DNA of 64,000 nucleotides from assembly GCA_900318825.1 (NCBI GenBank), contig ONMB01000002.1, forward strand, positions 16,180-80,179. Reading direction: 5' to 3'. Position 1 is the stretch's first letter. Each line of letters starts with the position of its first letter. Positions 26,669-37,143 of the stretch are shown here, in pieces. The DNA is from an uncultured Ruminococcus sp. GTDB taxonomy: Bacteria > Bacillota > Clostridia > Oscillospirales > Ruminococcaceae. The translations under genes were made by a program, and so were the position numbers. The notes below the pieces were generated by a model, which was not told where the DNA came from, searched no databases, and was given only the letters and a program-made list of their open reading frames with translations.

Positions 26669-28692
26669 ACGAAAAGGAAAAAGAGCTTATAAACGACCTC
26701 TGCCGCCTTGACGTGAGCAAGACCGATGTTGAGGATACAAGGCGCATACTCGCTTCGTGCGGCGACCTCGCCGAGACTCTCGGCAATCCTCTCGTGACAA
26801 ATGACGAGAAGCGCATCGTCATCGAAAGGCTCTTCCCCGAAAATATGAGGAAATTCGTCCTCGCCACAGCCCGCAGCGGTATGATCGGTCAGATCGACGA
26901 GATACTCGACCAGTACATAGATATACTCATCGAAAAGGAAGGCAGTATAAGAGCGGTAGTCCGCTATGTTACGCCTCTTACTGAGTCGCAGCAGGCTGAT
27001 CTGCGCAAGTTTATCACGGAGAAGTTCAACAAAGAGGACGTTTCGATAGAATACCGCAAGGATCCCGATATCATCGGCGGATTTATCCTCAATGCAGGCG
27101 ATGTGGAGTACGACAGGAGCTACCGCACCGGTCTCCGCGCAATGAAGGAGACGCTCCATACAAAGGCTGCAAGCCTTGCGGAGGGCGTTAAGGCTGACAA
27201 GTCAAAGTCAGGTGACGTTATCTCTGTCCTCAAGTCCGAGATCAGGGATTTTGACGTAAAATCCGGAGCCTCCGAAACAGGCTTCATAACCGCTCTTGGC
27301 GACGGTATCGCAAAAGTACGCGGTATGAATTCCGTTATGTACGGCGAGCTCGTTGAATTTGAAACAGGTATCAGAGGTATCGTCCAGAACCTTGAGGAGC
27401 GTTCTGTCGGCGTAGTTCTCCTCGGCGACGACCACGGTCTCACAGAGGGATCGTCAGTATCGCGTACAGGAAAACGTGCCGGTGTCGGAGTAAGCGACGG
27501 TCTCCTCGGCAGAGTTGTGGACGCTCTCGGTGCGCCTATCGACGGTATGGGCAGCATCACCGCAGAGGACTACTTCCCCATAGAGCGCGAAGCTCCCGGC
27601 GTTATCGAGCGTAAACCGGTAAACGTGCCGCTCCAGACGGGTATCCTCGCTATCGACTCTATGTTCCCGATAGGAAGAGGTCAGCGTGAGCTCATCATCG
27701 GCGACAGACAGACCGGTAAGACCTCTATCGCACTCGATACTATCATAAACCAGAAGGACAAGGACGTTATCTGTATCTACGTTGCTATCGGTCAGAAGTC
27801 CTCTACCGTTGCACAGGTAGTGAACACCCTCAGAAAGTACGGCGCTATGGATTATTCCGTAGTTGTCTGCGCTTCTGCGAGCGATCCTGCGCCCTTCCAG
27901 TATATCGCACCGTATTCCGGTACGGCTATGGCTGAATACTTCATGTCAAAGGGAAAGGACGTCCTCATAGTATATGATGACCTCTCCAAGCACGCCGTTG
28001 CATACCGTGCAATGTCGCTGCTGCTCCACCGTCCGCCCGGACGTGAAGCGTACCCCGGAGACGTTTTCTATCTGCATTCACGTCTGCTTGAGCGTTCGAG
28101 CCGTCTTGACGACGAACACGGCGGCGGTTCACTGACCGCTCTCCCGATAATCGAGACTCTCGCCGGAGACATTTCGGCTTATATCCCGACAAACGTCATC
28201 TCTATCACGGACGGACAGATATTCCTCGAGAGCGAACTCTTCAACTCAGGTCTCAGACCTGCCGTAAACTACGGTCTGTCGGTATCGCGTGTAGGCGGTG
28301 CCGCCCAGACTAAGGCAATGAAGAAGGCTGCCGGAAACCTCCGTATCGACCTTGCGCAGTTCAAGGAAATGGAGATATTCACGCAGTTCTCGTCCGAGCT
28401 CGACCAGTCCACGACTGAGCTTCTCGAGCACGGTCATATGCTCACGGAGCTGCTCAAGCAGCCGCTCTACAATCCGCTCGCGCACTACGAGCAGGTAATA
28501 CTGCTGTATGCCGCTCAGCACGATCTTTTCCGCGGTATACCGATAAATGAGCTGAGGGATTACCGTGCCGACCTTATGAACTATATCCGTACATACGGTC
28601 AGGACATCATCGAGGAGATCGAGGAGAACAAGGTCCTCACAGACGACCTCGCAGAACGTATCGAGCACATAGTTACGGCATTTGAGGAATAG
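26665..28692 (+). CDS. atpA: Fused ATP synthase delta-alpha subunit
   Basis: A single 675-residue chain joining subunit delta (about residues 1-175, with [18 protein letters not shown] and the C-terminal [20 protein letters not shown]) to a complete alpha subunit (about 195-675). The alpha part has [21 protein letters not shown], the P-loop GDRQTGKT at 346-353 and the arginine-finger region [17 protein letters not shown]. No stop, frameshift or internal ribosome binding site separates the parts; a linker of about 20 Lys/Ser-rich residues does. Normally delta is a separate subunit on top of F1. The GTG start overlaps atpF. Confidence 0.93.
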   Translation: MNEKEKELINDLCRLDVSKTDVEDTRRILASCGDLAETLGNPLVTNDEKRIVIERLFPENMRKFVLATARSGMIGQIDEILDQYIDILIEKEGSIRAVVRYVTPLTESQQADLRKFITEKFNKEDVSIEYRKDPDIIGGFILNAGDVEYDRSYRTGLRAMKETLHTKAASLAEGVKADKSKSGDVISVLKSEIRDFDVKSGASETGFITALGDGIAKVRGMNSVMYGELVEFETGIRGIVQNLEERSVGVVLLGDDHGLTEGSSVSRTGKRAGVGVSDGLLGRVVDALGAPIDGMGSITAEDYFPIEREAPGVIERKPVNVPLQTGILAIDSMFPIGRGQRELIIGDRQTGKTSIALDTIINQKDKDVICIYVAIGQKSSTVAQVVNTLRKYGAMDYSVVVCASASDPAPFQYIAPYSGTAMAEYFMSKGKDVLIVYDDLSKHAVAYRAMSLLLHRPPGREAYPGDVFYLHSRLLERSSRLDDEHGGGSLTALPIIETLAGDISAYIPTNVISITDGQIFLESELFNSGLRPAVNYGLSVSRVGGAAQTKAMKKAAGNLRIDLAQFKEMEIFTQFSSELDQSTTELLEHGHMLTELLKQPLYNPLAHYEQVILLYAAQHDLFRGIPINELRDYRADLMNYIRTYGQDIIEEIEENKVLTDDLAERIEHIVTAFEE

Positions 28693-28705
28693 GCGGTGAA
28701 ACGCT

Positions 28706-29614
28706 ATGGCTAATATCAGAGAGATACGCGAGCGTATTTCCAGTATAAAACAGATACTCAAGATCACGAATGCGATGTATCTAATGTCGTCGTCGAAGCT
28801 CAAGAAGGCGAGGAAGTCCCTCGAGGACACCGAGCCCTACTTCTACAAGCTCCAGACCACTATCGAGAGTATCCTCGAGCATACTCCTCATACGCGCCAG
28901 CTCTACTTCGACAGGCGTGAGGGTATCCCGGAGGATAAGAGAAAGCGTGGATATATCGTCATCACAGCCGATAAGGGACTCTGCGGAAGCTACAACCATA
29001 ATGTCCTGAGGTTCACCGAGAACGAACTCAGTTCGCTCCCTGACCTCGACAACGTCCAGCTCTTCGTAATGGGACAGGTCGGAAGAATGTACTTCCAGAA
29101 CCGCCAGCGTTCAGCGAAGAAGGCTTCCGTGGACAGCGAATTCCTCTACACCACCCAGAACCCGACGCTCTACCGTGCTATGGAGATAGCACAGCTTGTT
29201 CTCGACAAGTTCGAGAACAAGGAGCTCGATGAGGTGAGCCTGATATATACGGATATGATAAATTCCGCGAAATTCGAGGTCAAGAAAGTACAGCTGCTGC
29301 CGTTCGTCCGCAAGCACGTCGGAGTTGCTGCTGACGGTACGCTGAAAAAGCTGCCGAAGGCTTCGTTCCTGCCCTCACCGGAGGTCGTAATGGCGAACCT
29401 TATCCCGAACTATGCAAAGGGACTCATCTACGGCGCAATGGTCGAGGCGTTCTGCTCCGAGCAGCAGGCGCGTATGACCGCTATGGACGCGGCTACCACG
29501 AGTGCCAAGGACATGATAAAGGACCTTTCGCTGATGTACAACCGCGCACGTCAGGCTGCGATCACTCAGGAGATCACCGAGGTCTGCGGCGGTGCTGCAA
29601 GTCTGGGCGAGTGA
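28706..29614 (+). CDS. atpG: ATP synthase subunit gamma
   Basis: Central rotor shaft of F1, 302 residues. The N-terminal helix contains IRERISSIKQILKITNAM and the protein ends with the conserved SLMYNRARQAAITQEITEVCGGAAS, the two helices that form the coiled coil inside the alpha/beta ring. The middle has TADKGLCGSYNHNV. It lies 13 bp after the fused delta-alpha gene. Confidence 0.95.
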   Translation: MANIREIRERISSIKQILKITNAMYLMSSSKLKKARKSLEDTEPYFYKLQTTIESILEHTPHTRQLYFDRREGIPEDKRKRGYIVITADKGLCGSYNHNVLRFTENELSSLPDLDNVQLFVMGQVGRMYFQNRQRSAKKASVDSEFLYTTQNPTLYRAMEIAQLVLDKFENKELDEVSLIYTDMINSAKFEVKKVQLLPFVRKHVGVAADGTLKKLPKASFLPSPEVVMANLIPNYAKGLIYGAMVEAFCSEQQARMTAMDAATTSAKDMIKDLSLMYNRARQAAITQEITEVCGGAASLGE

Positions 29615-29685
29615 GCTGAAACTAACAATGTATAATCCATGACTGCCGGAACGGCGTTTTCGGTGTTCCCGCGTATTAAAGGTGA

Positions 29686-31086
<1,401 letters not shown>

Positions 31087-31099
31087 GAGGAGGAGCGGA

Positions 31100-31510
31100 A
31101 TGGCTAAGACCTTTCACCTTGAGATAATCGCTACCGACCGTATCTTCTATCAGGGCGAGTGTGAGCACCTCGTCGTTACAGCGATAGACGGTCTTGTGGG
31201 AATAATGGCAGGTCACGAGCCTGTTGTAACCTCCCTGCCCACCGGAGAGCTCAAGTATATGGTGGACGGAAAATGGCATTACGGCGCTATATCCGGCGGT
31301 TTCATACAGGTAATGCCGGATCAGGCGATAATCCTCGCGGATAACTGTGAGCTTCCCGAGGAGATAGACATAAAACGTGCTGAGGAAGCCCGTCAGCGTG
31401 CAGAGGAAAAAATGCGCCAGAAGCAGAGCATCAAGGAGTATTACCAGACACAGGCTGCTCTCAACCGCGCTATGAACCGCCTCAAAGTCTCGCAGAAACA
31501 CTTCAAGTAA
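31100..31510 (+). CDS. atpC: ATP synthase subunit epsilon
   Basis: F1 subunit of 136 residues that couples the rotor to the c ring and can inhibit ATP hydrolysis. The N-terminal beta sandwich has EHLVVTAIDGLVGIMAGHEP and the C-terminal helical hairpin is charged (IDIKRAEEARQRAEEKMRQK). It ends the operon; no clear terminator follows, only a 94-bp AT-rich gap before the next promoter. Confidence 0.94.
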   Translation: MAKTFHLEIIATDRIFYQGECEHLVVTAIDGLVGIMAGHEPVVTSLPTGELKYMVDGKWHYGAISGGFIQVMPDQAIILADNCELPEEIDIKRAEEARQRAEEKMRQKQSIKEYYQTQAALNRAMNRLKVSQKHFK

Positions 31511-31604
31511 AATAAAGTACATCGCCATACTATGAACTATGCACGAATATTTCTATGGAAAATTGTGCATAATTTTGAAATGTTGAGGATTTGCGGCGAT
31601 GTGC

Positions 31605-31633
31605 TTGACTTTTTGACAGAATTATAGTACAAT
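31605..31633 (+). promoter_or_regulatory. Promoter of secDF
   Basis: TTGACT (31605-31610), 17 bases, TACAAT (31628-31633). A second -35-like TTGACA at 31613-31618 overlaps. Confidence 0.78.
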
Positions 31634-31679
31634 ATTTATAATTGTCGAATAGACACATAAATTTTAGGAGGCATTGACC

Positions 31680-33092
31680 GTGAAAAAGATCGGAAAATCA
31701 ACTTTCTTCATTGTCGTTGCTTTTATCGCTCTGTTCACCTTCTCGTCGATCGTAGGTCTCGACAAGTCCTACGCCGACAAGACGACAACCTATATCAAGG
31801 GCGTTGATGATATTCGTCTCGGTATCGACATCAAGGGCGGCGTTGACGCTACCTTCGAGCCGGCTGATGACTACGACGCAAGTAAGGAACAGCTTGATGC
31901 TGCTACTCAGATCATCAAGACAAGACTTGCTAACCTTGGTATAACCGACAACGAGGTTTACAGTGACGTTAAGAGTAACCGAATCATTGTACGTTTCCCC
32001 TGGCAGGCAGGCGAGGACAATTTTGATCCTAAGGCTGCTGTAAAGGAGCTCGGCGATATGGCTCAGCTCACATTCCGCAAGGGTACGGATACAACCGAAG
32101 ACGCTGAGGGCAATAAGCACCCTTCAGGTGATCTCGTTCTCGAGGGCGCAGATATAGACCGCGCTGAGCCTGTTTACAGAAGAATGAGCGAGACATCAGA
32201 TCCTGAGTGGGTAGTTGAACTCAAGCTCAACACTACCGGTGTAAGCAAATTTGCAAGCGCTACAACAGAGCTCGCAAATACTCAGACTCCGATCTCTATC
32301 TGGATGGACGACTATATGATCTCAGCTCCGACCGTAAGCAATCCTATCACAGACGGTTCAGCTGTTATCTCAGGCAGCTTCACAGGCGATTCAGCCAAGA
32401 AGCTCGCAGACCAGATCAACGGCGGTGCGCTGCCCTTCAAGCTGGTCACAGTAAGCACAAACACGATCTCACCTACAATGGGTGAGGGTTCACTCGATGC
32501 TATCATTCTTGCTGCTGCTATCGCATTCGCATTCATCGCAGTATATATGATAGTTCTTTACAGACTTCCCGGTTTCGTAGCAGTTATCGCTCTTATCGGT
32601 CAGGTAGCAGGAAGTATCGCTGCTATCACAGGCTGGTTCGGCTTCATGCACGGCTCCACACTTACTATCCCCGGTATCGCGGGTATCATACTCGCCGTCG
32701 GTATGGGCGTTGACGCCAACATTATCACCGGCGAGCGTATCAAGGAAGAGCTCAGGACAGGCAAGTCTCTCGATTCCGCTATCAAGATAGCTTATAAGAG
32801 AGCTTTCTCCGCTATCCTCGACGGTAATATCACAAACGTATTCATCGCTGTGATACTTATGGGCGCATTCGGCGTACCGACCAGCTTCTTCTCAAATATA
32901 CTCAACAAGACCATATTCTTTGCATTCGGCGCAACCGCTGAGGGCTTTGTTTACTCCTTCGGCTTCACGCTCCTCGCAGGCGTTATCCTCAACTTCATAA
33001 TGGGTGTATTCGCTTCAAGGATCATGGTAACTTCACTTTCTAAGTTCAAGTGCTTCAGAAACAGAAAGCTGTACGGAGGTGATGTAAAGTGA
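31680..33092 (+). CDS. secD: Protein translocase subunit SecD
   Basis: Uses the proton-motive force to help the Sec pathway release secreted proteins outside. The 470-residue protein has one N-terminal helix, the DIKGGVDATFE motif (D1), a large extracytoplasmic P1 domain, and five C-terminal helices with GVDANIITGERIKEEL (the conserved ion-relay region). A TTG two codons upstream exists, but GTG 31680 is correctly spaced after AGGAGG. It overlaps secF by four bases (GTGA). Confidence 0.95.
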   Translation: MKKIGKSTFFIVVAFIALFTFSSIVGLDKSYADKTTTYIKGVDDIRLGIDIKGGVDATFEPADDYDASKEQLDAATQIIKTRLANLGITDNEVYSDVKSNRIIVRFPWQAGEDNFDPKAAVKELGDMAQLTFRKGTDTTEDAEGNKHPSGDLVLEGADIDRAEPVYRRMSETSDPEWVVELKLNTTGVSKFASATTELANTQTPISIWMDDYMISAPTVSNPITDGSAVISGSFTGDSAKKLADQINGGALPFKLVTVSTNTISPTMGEGSLDAIILAAAIAFAFIAVYMIVLYRLPGFVAVIALIGQVAGSIAAITGWFGFMHGSTLTIPGIAGIILAVGMGVDANIITGERIKEELRTGKSLDSAIKIAYKRAFSAILDGNITNVFIAVILMGAFGVPTSFFSNILNKTIFFAFGATAEGFVYSFGFTLLAGVILNFIMGVFASRIMVTSLSKFKCFRNRKLYGGDVK

Positions 33093-34057
33093 GTGCTAAG
33101 AAGAAAACACAGGAAGCTCCGGCTTACACAGGCAAGGTCTACAACTTCTGCTCAAAGAAAAGAATGATACTCGTCATCTGTATCGTAGTGCTCGCTGCAC
33201 TCATCGTTGGTATCATCATACGCGGTGATAACCGTTCTATCGAATTCAAGGGCGGTACGATGCTCACCTACTCATATGAGGGCGACCTCAGTACAGGCGA
33301 CGTCAAGGATGTTGTAAAGAATGTCACAAACGAGTCCGCAATAGTTCGTACCGGTAAGGATATGAACACCGGCGATGCTCAGTTCACTATTTCAATGACT
33401 ACCGGCGACTTTGATGCTGACAAGCAGGCAGAGCTCACAAAGGCTCTCAAGGAAAAGTTCGCTGCTAACAACCTCAAAGACGCTGAGGCTGTAAACGTTA
33501 CTTCAACTACCGGTAACGAGTTCCTTCTCAAGTGCGTTATCGCTGTTATCTTTGCTGCTATCGTTATCATTCTTTACATTGCAGTAAGATTCAGAAGGAT
33601 CGGCGGCTGGTCCGCAGGTATGTGCTCGGTATTCGCTCTCTTCAACGACCTCGTTGTGGCAATGGCTGTATCCTTTATCTTCGGATTTGAATTCAGCGCG
33701 AATACAGTTGCAGTTATCTTGACTATCCTCGGATACTCTATCAACAACACTATCGTTATCTACGACAGAATAAGAGAAAACCGCAAGCTGATGCCCAAGG
33801 CTTCTCTGAATGAACTTATCAATGTCGGCTGTTCACAGTCTCTTACACGTTCAATCAGAACATCTATCACAACTATCTCAACGATGTTCATCATCACGAT
33901 CGTAGTTATGATAAAGGGCTATGATTCACTTCTCAGCTTCTCAGTTCCGCTTATGGCAGGACTTATCTCAGGTACCTACACCTCACTCTTCGTTGCACCT
34001 GTAACGTGGTCATGGTTAAAGGCAAGAGAGGCAAAGAAAAAAGCTGCTGCTAAGTAA
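33089..34057 (+). CDS. secF: Protein translocase subunit SecF
   Basis: Partner of SecD, 322 residues with six membrane helices. The EFKGGTMLTYSY motif follows the first helix, and the helix 4-5 region shows SINNTIVIYDRIRENRK, both diagnostic. The GTG start lies inside the secD stop, so translation is coupled. A strong palindromic terminator follows. Confidence 0.95.
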   Translation: MSAKKKTQEAPAYTGKVYNFCSKKRMILVICIVVLAALIVGIIIRGDNRSIEFKGGTMLTYSYEGDLSTGDVKDVVKNVTNESAIVRTGKDMNTGDAQFTISMTTGDFDADKQAELTKALKEKFAANNLKDAEAVNVTSTTGNEFLLKCVIAVIFAAIVIILYIAVRFRRIGGWSAGMCSVFALFNDLVVAMAVSFIFGFEFSANTVAVILTILGYSINNTIVIYDRIRENRKLMPKASLNELINVGCSQSLTRSIRTSITTISTMFIITIVVMIKGYDSLLSFSVPLMAGLISGTYTSLFVAPVTWSWLKAREAKKKAAAK

Positions 34058-34062
34058 AAACC

Positions 34063-34089
34063 AAAGGACTCCCGCGGGAGTCCTTTTTC
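34063..34089 (+). terminator. Terminator of secDF
   Basis: A 24-base perfect palindrome (34063-34086) running from AAAGGACTCCC to its complement, followed by TTCTTT. The identical 24 bases recur at 34302-34325 for the converging operon. Confidence 0.88.
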
Positions 34090-34098
34090 TTTGCTGTT

Positions 34099-34280
34099 TG
34101 TAGGGGCGCCGGAACGGCGCCCGCCCTAACATTTGGGCTATGTTATGAATTTGCTTTTGTAGGGAACGCCGCCTTCGGCGTTCCGCGAATTCTGGAATTG
34201 TAACAAAAAACGTAGGAGACGGAGTCCCCCGCCCATATAAATATAAAACTGACGGGTGGACGAGGGCGTCCACCCCTACA
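34099..34280. repeat. Mosaic intergenic repeat, TGTAGGGG family
   Basis: Bounded by TGTAGGGGCG (34099-34108) and CACCCCTACA (34271-34280). Inside are further modules: a GGCGCC palindromic unit, a GTAGGGAACGCCG-CCTTCGG hairpin near 34160, and a direct repeat of ACATTTGG-CTATGTT at both ends. It lies between two convergent operons and encodes nothing recognisable. Confidence 0.6.
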
Positions 34281-34301
34281 TTTGGCTATGTTCCGTATAA
34301 A

Positions 34302-34325
34302 AAAGGACTCCCGCGGGAGTCCTTT
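34302..34325 (-). terminator. Terminator of the FHA/PP2C operon
   Basis: The same 24-base perfect palindrome as at 34063-34086. On the minus strand it is followed by TTTTATACGG. Confidence 0.82.
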
Positions 34326-34623
34326 ATATTTTTATGCGTTCGTCGGTGTGAACGATGATTATATTGTCGATAAGTTTGAAATCCTCCGGCGGTTTGCGGT
34401 CGGCAGGGATAGTGAATTCCTCCGGTGCCTGAGCATCAGTCTTTGATCTCTTCGGTGAAGTCTTAATGCTTTCCGGGAGTCCTTCCATTGAGGGAGTGCC
34501 GTCGTTGGCGCTTGAACGCTTTTTCGATTTTATTATGATCGTCCACATTATGATATTCACGATCACGAACACAGCGATCGCAGCGATGATTATTTTCCAT
34601 TCATTTGCCGTCAAAGGTATCAC
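34324..34623 (-). CDS. Small membrane-anchored hypothetical protein
   Basis: A 99-residue protein with one N-terminal membrane helix (IIIAAIAVFVIVNIIMWTII) and a charged cytoplasmic or exposed tail with many Ser, Lys and Pro. Its stop codon lies in the terminator palindrome. It follows the PP2C gene by 12 bp on the minus strand, so it is cotranscribed and may be a substrate or partner in the phospho-signalling unit (inference). It is not a family I recognise. Confidence 0.65.
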   Translation of the reverse strand: MIPLTANEWKIIIAAIAVFVIVNIIMWTIIIKSKKRSSANDGTPSMEGLPESIKTSPKRSKTDAQAPEEFTIPADRKPPEDFKLIDNIIIVHTDERIKI

Positions 34624-34635
34624 GCCCTTTCTGAA

Positions 34636-35403
34636 CTATAATTCAGCGCGGAATACCGCACCGGAGATGTTATCCTTCTCGTCTCTCAGCTTGACCAGCT
34701 CGATGAGCTCGCGCAGACGCGCCTGCATCGACGACTTTGTCGTGATAATTCTCGGAGAGAGAATATCCAGTATCTCCTCGTCGGTAACGACGTGGCGCAT
34801 ACCGTCTGAGCATATTAAGTAGTTCACGTCCTCTTCGATGTTGCCGAACTTTATCTCCGGCGAAACTCCTCCGGTAACGCCCACGCACTGCACGAGGGCA
34901 TTGCGGCGCTTATCCTTTGAAGCCTCCTCAGCGGTCATATTGCCGCGTTTCATTTCGAGGTTGACGTAAGTGTGGTCCTCAGTGACCTGAGTGAGCTCCT
35001 CACCTATTTTATAGATGCGTGTATCGCCGATGTGGAAGCTCATATACTGCGAATTTACGACGAGCATACCAGTCGCGGTGGTACCGAGCTTGATGTCGTG
35101 GCGGCTGCCGTAGGTTATCATCATATCGTTGAGGTATCTGAGACGGCGGGCGGTCATATCAGCTATCTTGTCCCAGTTCCAGTTATTGAGTTCTTCAGCG
35201 AGCCCATAGTCGAACCAGTCCGCGAAGCTATGCACAACCTCAGCGCTTGCGAGTTCGCCCTTGGACAGTCCTCCCATACCGTCGCAGACCATAATGAGAG
35301 CGACCTTACCCTTGGAGGTATCAGCTGTTTTCACGCAGATACTGTCCTGATTGACTTGCTTAGTGTTACCGATGTCGGTGTCGGCAGCAACGATATATTC
35401 CAT
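34636..35403 (-). CDS. PP2C-type Ser/Thr protein phosphatase
   Basis: Metal-dependent phosphatase of 255 residues, the size of Stp/PrpC. Motifs visible: TDIGNTKQVNQDS near the start, VCDGMGGLSKGELAS (metal-binding Asp and GG), GTTATGMLV, HIGDTRIYKI, LICSDGMRHVVTDEEI and the final DEKDNISGAVF. Such enzymes counter Hanks-type kinases; no kinase is encoded in this window. It lies directly downstream of an FHA-domain gene, whose product would bind phosphothreonine. GAAAGGAAGTG precedes the start. Confidence 0.92.
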   Translation of the reverse strand: MEYIVAADTDIGNTKQVNQDSICVKTADTSKGKVALIMVCDGMGGLSKGELASAEVVHSFADWFDYGLAEELNNWNWDKIADMTARRLRYLNDMMITYGSRHDIKLGTTATGMLVVNSQYMSFHIGDTRIYKIGEELTQVTEDHTYVNLEMKRGNMTAEEASKDKRRNALVQCVGVTGGVSPEIKFGNIEEDVNYLICSDGMRHVVTDEEILDILSPRIITTKSSMQARLRELIELVKLRDEKDNISGAVFRAEL

Positions 35404-35436
35404 AGACTCACTTCCTTTCCGTCAGATATGGAGCTG

Positions 35437-36810
35437 TCAGCCAACGAATTCGAATTCCTCGTTGGAGAGCTTGAGAACGTCGCCTTTTTTGAGCTTTATC
35501 TCGGTCTGAACAGCGATAGGCTCGCCGTTCACGAAGGTCCTGTTGGTAGAGTTGTTATCCTGAACGAAGCACTCGCCGCCGCGGACATACAGAGTAGCGT
35601 GAACACGGCTGACGGTTTTGTTTCCTGTGATGCAGAAATCGACCTTAGCGCGTTCCTTGCCGAGCTTGAATACGGGCTTGTCAACTGAGAAGCTCTCGCC
35701 GTTGGAGCGGCGCACGAACTTAGGTGCAGGCTGAACAGCCGGCTTTGTCTCCTGAACGGGCTCAGGCTTTTTGACCTCGGGTTCAGGCTTCTTGACTTCA
35801 GGTTCAGGCTGTTTAGTCTCCTGAACGGGCTCGGGCTTTTTGACCTCAGGTTCAGGCTGTTTAGTCTCCTGAACGGGTTCAGGCTTTTTCACCTCAGGTT
35901 CAGGCTGCTTTGTTTCCTGAACAGGCTCGGGCTGTTTTACTTGGGGTTTCTTTGCTTCTTCCTGTGCAGGAGCTTCCGGAGCCTTTATCTCTACGACCTT
36001 TGCTTCGTCTGCGTGGATAACAGGCGGAGCGTTTACGGGTTCCGGCTGAGGGATAGGAGCGGGTTGAACCGCCGGCTTTGTCTCCTCCTTGACCGGTTCC
36101 GGCTTCTTTTCCTCCTGAACCGGAGCTGCCTGAGGAGCTGTCTCCTGAACCGGAGTTGCTGCCTGTACAGGCTGCTGGACTTCCGGCTGCTTTTCTTCCT
36201 GAGCGGGAGCTGCCGTCTGAGGTGCCGGAGGATTGAAAGGCTGGCGGATAACGATATTGTAAGTTATCGGGGCAGCCTTCATAATATAGCTCTCCATTTC
36301 GGGAACTGAGAAGGTGCCGAGACCATTTATGAAGTTGAGGAAGTTACCTACTGCGTTGAAATCCTCCTGAGTAGCGAAATGAGCGATAGAAGCTATGCGG
36401 TTCATACAAGAAGTATAGCCGTCGTTCATAGGCTGGGGAGTGGCGATCGCCGCATAGACGAAGGACATTTCACCTGTATTGGGGTTGATGACGATGAAAT
36501 CAGGTGAGAGAACAACGTTCTGAAGGGGGAGGTTGCGGTTGACAGCAGCCTTGTAGATCTCGATGACCTGGGCAACTATCGGGAAGAACTGTTCCTTGGT
36601 GATGACCTGTTTCAGGAAACGGCTGAGCGGAACGCCCTGAGCACCGATGAAGATGAGTTTACCGGCGTCCTCGACAGTGGGCTGCATAAAGCCCTTTATG
36701 AAATTCTGTGAGAAGTAGAGGACCTCGCCGCTGTTGATCTGCTCATTGCCTGTGAGCTTGCAGCGGATACCGATCTGACCCTGCTTTTCAAGCACTTTGA
36801 ACTTTGCCAT
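35437..36810 (-). CDS. FHA-domain protein with Pro/Glu/Lys repeats
   Basis: A 457-residue protein. The C-terminal 90 residues are an FHA domain (FKLGKERAKVDFCI, VSRVHATLYV, DNNSTNRTFVNGE), which binds phosphothreonine. The N-terminal 190 residues form a globular region that resembles DUF6382 or a pseudokinase-like EssB/YukC fold (weak, by pattern). Between them is a long Pro/Glu/Val/Lys linker with about three tandem copies of a 16-residue unit containing EPVQETKQPEPEVKKP. An upstream ATG lacks a site; ATG 36810 follows AAGGAGC. The next gene in the operon is the PP2C phosphatase. Confidence 0.85.
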   Translation of the reverse strand: MAKFKVLEKQGQIGIRCKLTGNEQINSGEVLYFSQNFIKGFMQPTVEDAGKLIFIGAQGVPLSRFLKQVITKEQFFPIVAQVIEIYKAAVNRNLPLQNVVLSPDFIVINPNTGEMSFVYAAIATPQPMNDGYTSCMNRIASIAHFATQEDFNAVGNFLNFINGLGTFSVPEMESYIMKAAPITYNIVIRQPFNPPAPQTAAPAQEEKQPEVQQPVQAATPVQETAPQAAPVQEEKKPEPVKEETKPAVQPAPIPQPEPVNAPPVIHADEAKVVEIKAPEAPAQEEAKKPQVKQPEPVQETKQPEPEVKKPEPVQETKQPEPEVKKPEPVQETKQPEPEVKKPEPEVKKPEPVQETKPAVQPAPKFVRRSNGESFSVDKPVFKLGKERAKVDFCITGNKTVSRVHATLYVRGGECFVQDNNSTNRTFVNGEPIAVQTEIKLKKGDVLKLSNEEFEFVG

Positions 36811-36919
36811 ACTATCGCTCCTTGCGTAGATATATTCACATATATTATTAAAGAATTTACGCTCCCTGAACAAAGTTCAGGGCAATGACCGCCAGACGGC
36901 GGTTGTTGAGTACACATTA

Positions 36920-36948
36920 ATTATACAATAAATGTCTGTTAAAGTCAA
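36920..36948 (-). promoter_or_regulatory. Promoter of the FHA/PP2C operon
   Basis: TTGACT (36948-36943), 17 bases, TATAAT (36925-36920). The leader has two perfect hairpins, CCGCC/GGCGG (about 36890-36903) and CCCTGAAC/GTTCAGGG (36869-36887), before the ribosome binding site. Confidence 0.88.
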
Positions 36949-37042
36949 GGATAACCGTAAACAATGAACAGACAAAGTTCTATCCGGGGTATAAACAGCA
37001 TATTTTTGTTGAAAAGCACGGATTTTTCGTAGCTATTTGCGA

Positions 37043-37071
37043 TTGACATTGATTTGCAGGCGTGATATAAT
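37043..37071 (+). promoter_or_regulatory. Consensus promoter of the hydrolase-MurF-Ddl unit
   Basis: TTGACA (37043-37048), 17 bases, TATAAT (37066-37071): perfect sigma-A consensus. Confidence 0.92.
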
Positions 37072-37143
37072 AAAATGTGTATGTGTATCCGCAGAAGGGT
37101 ATGCTATGATACAAATATATAACTAAATAAGCAACTGGAGATA

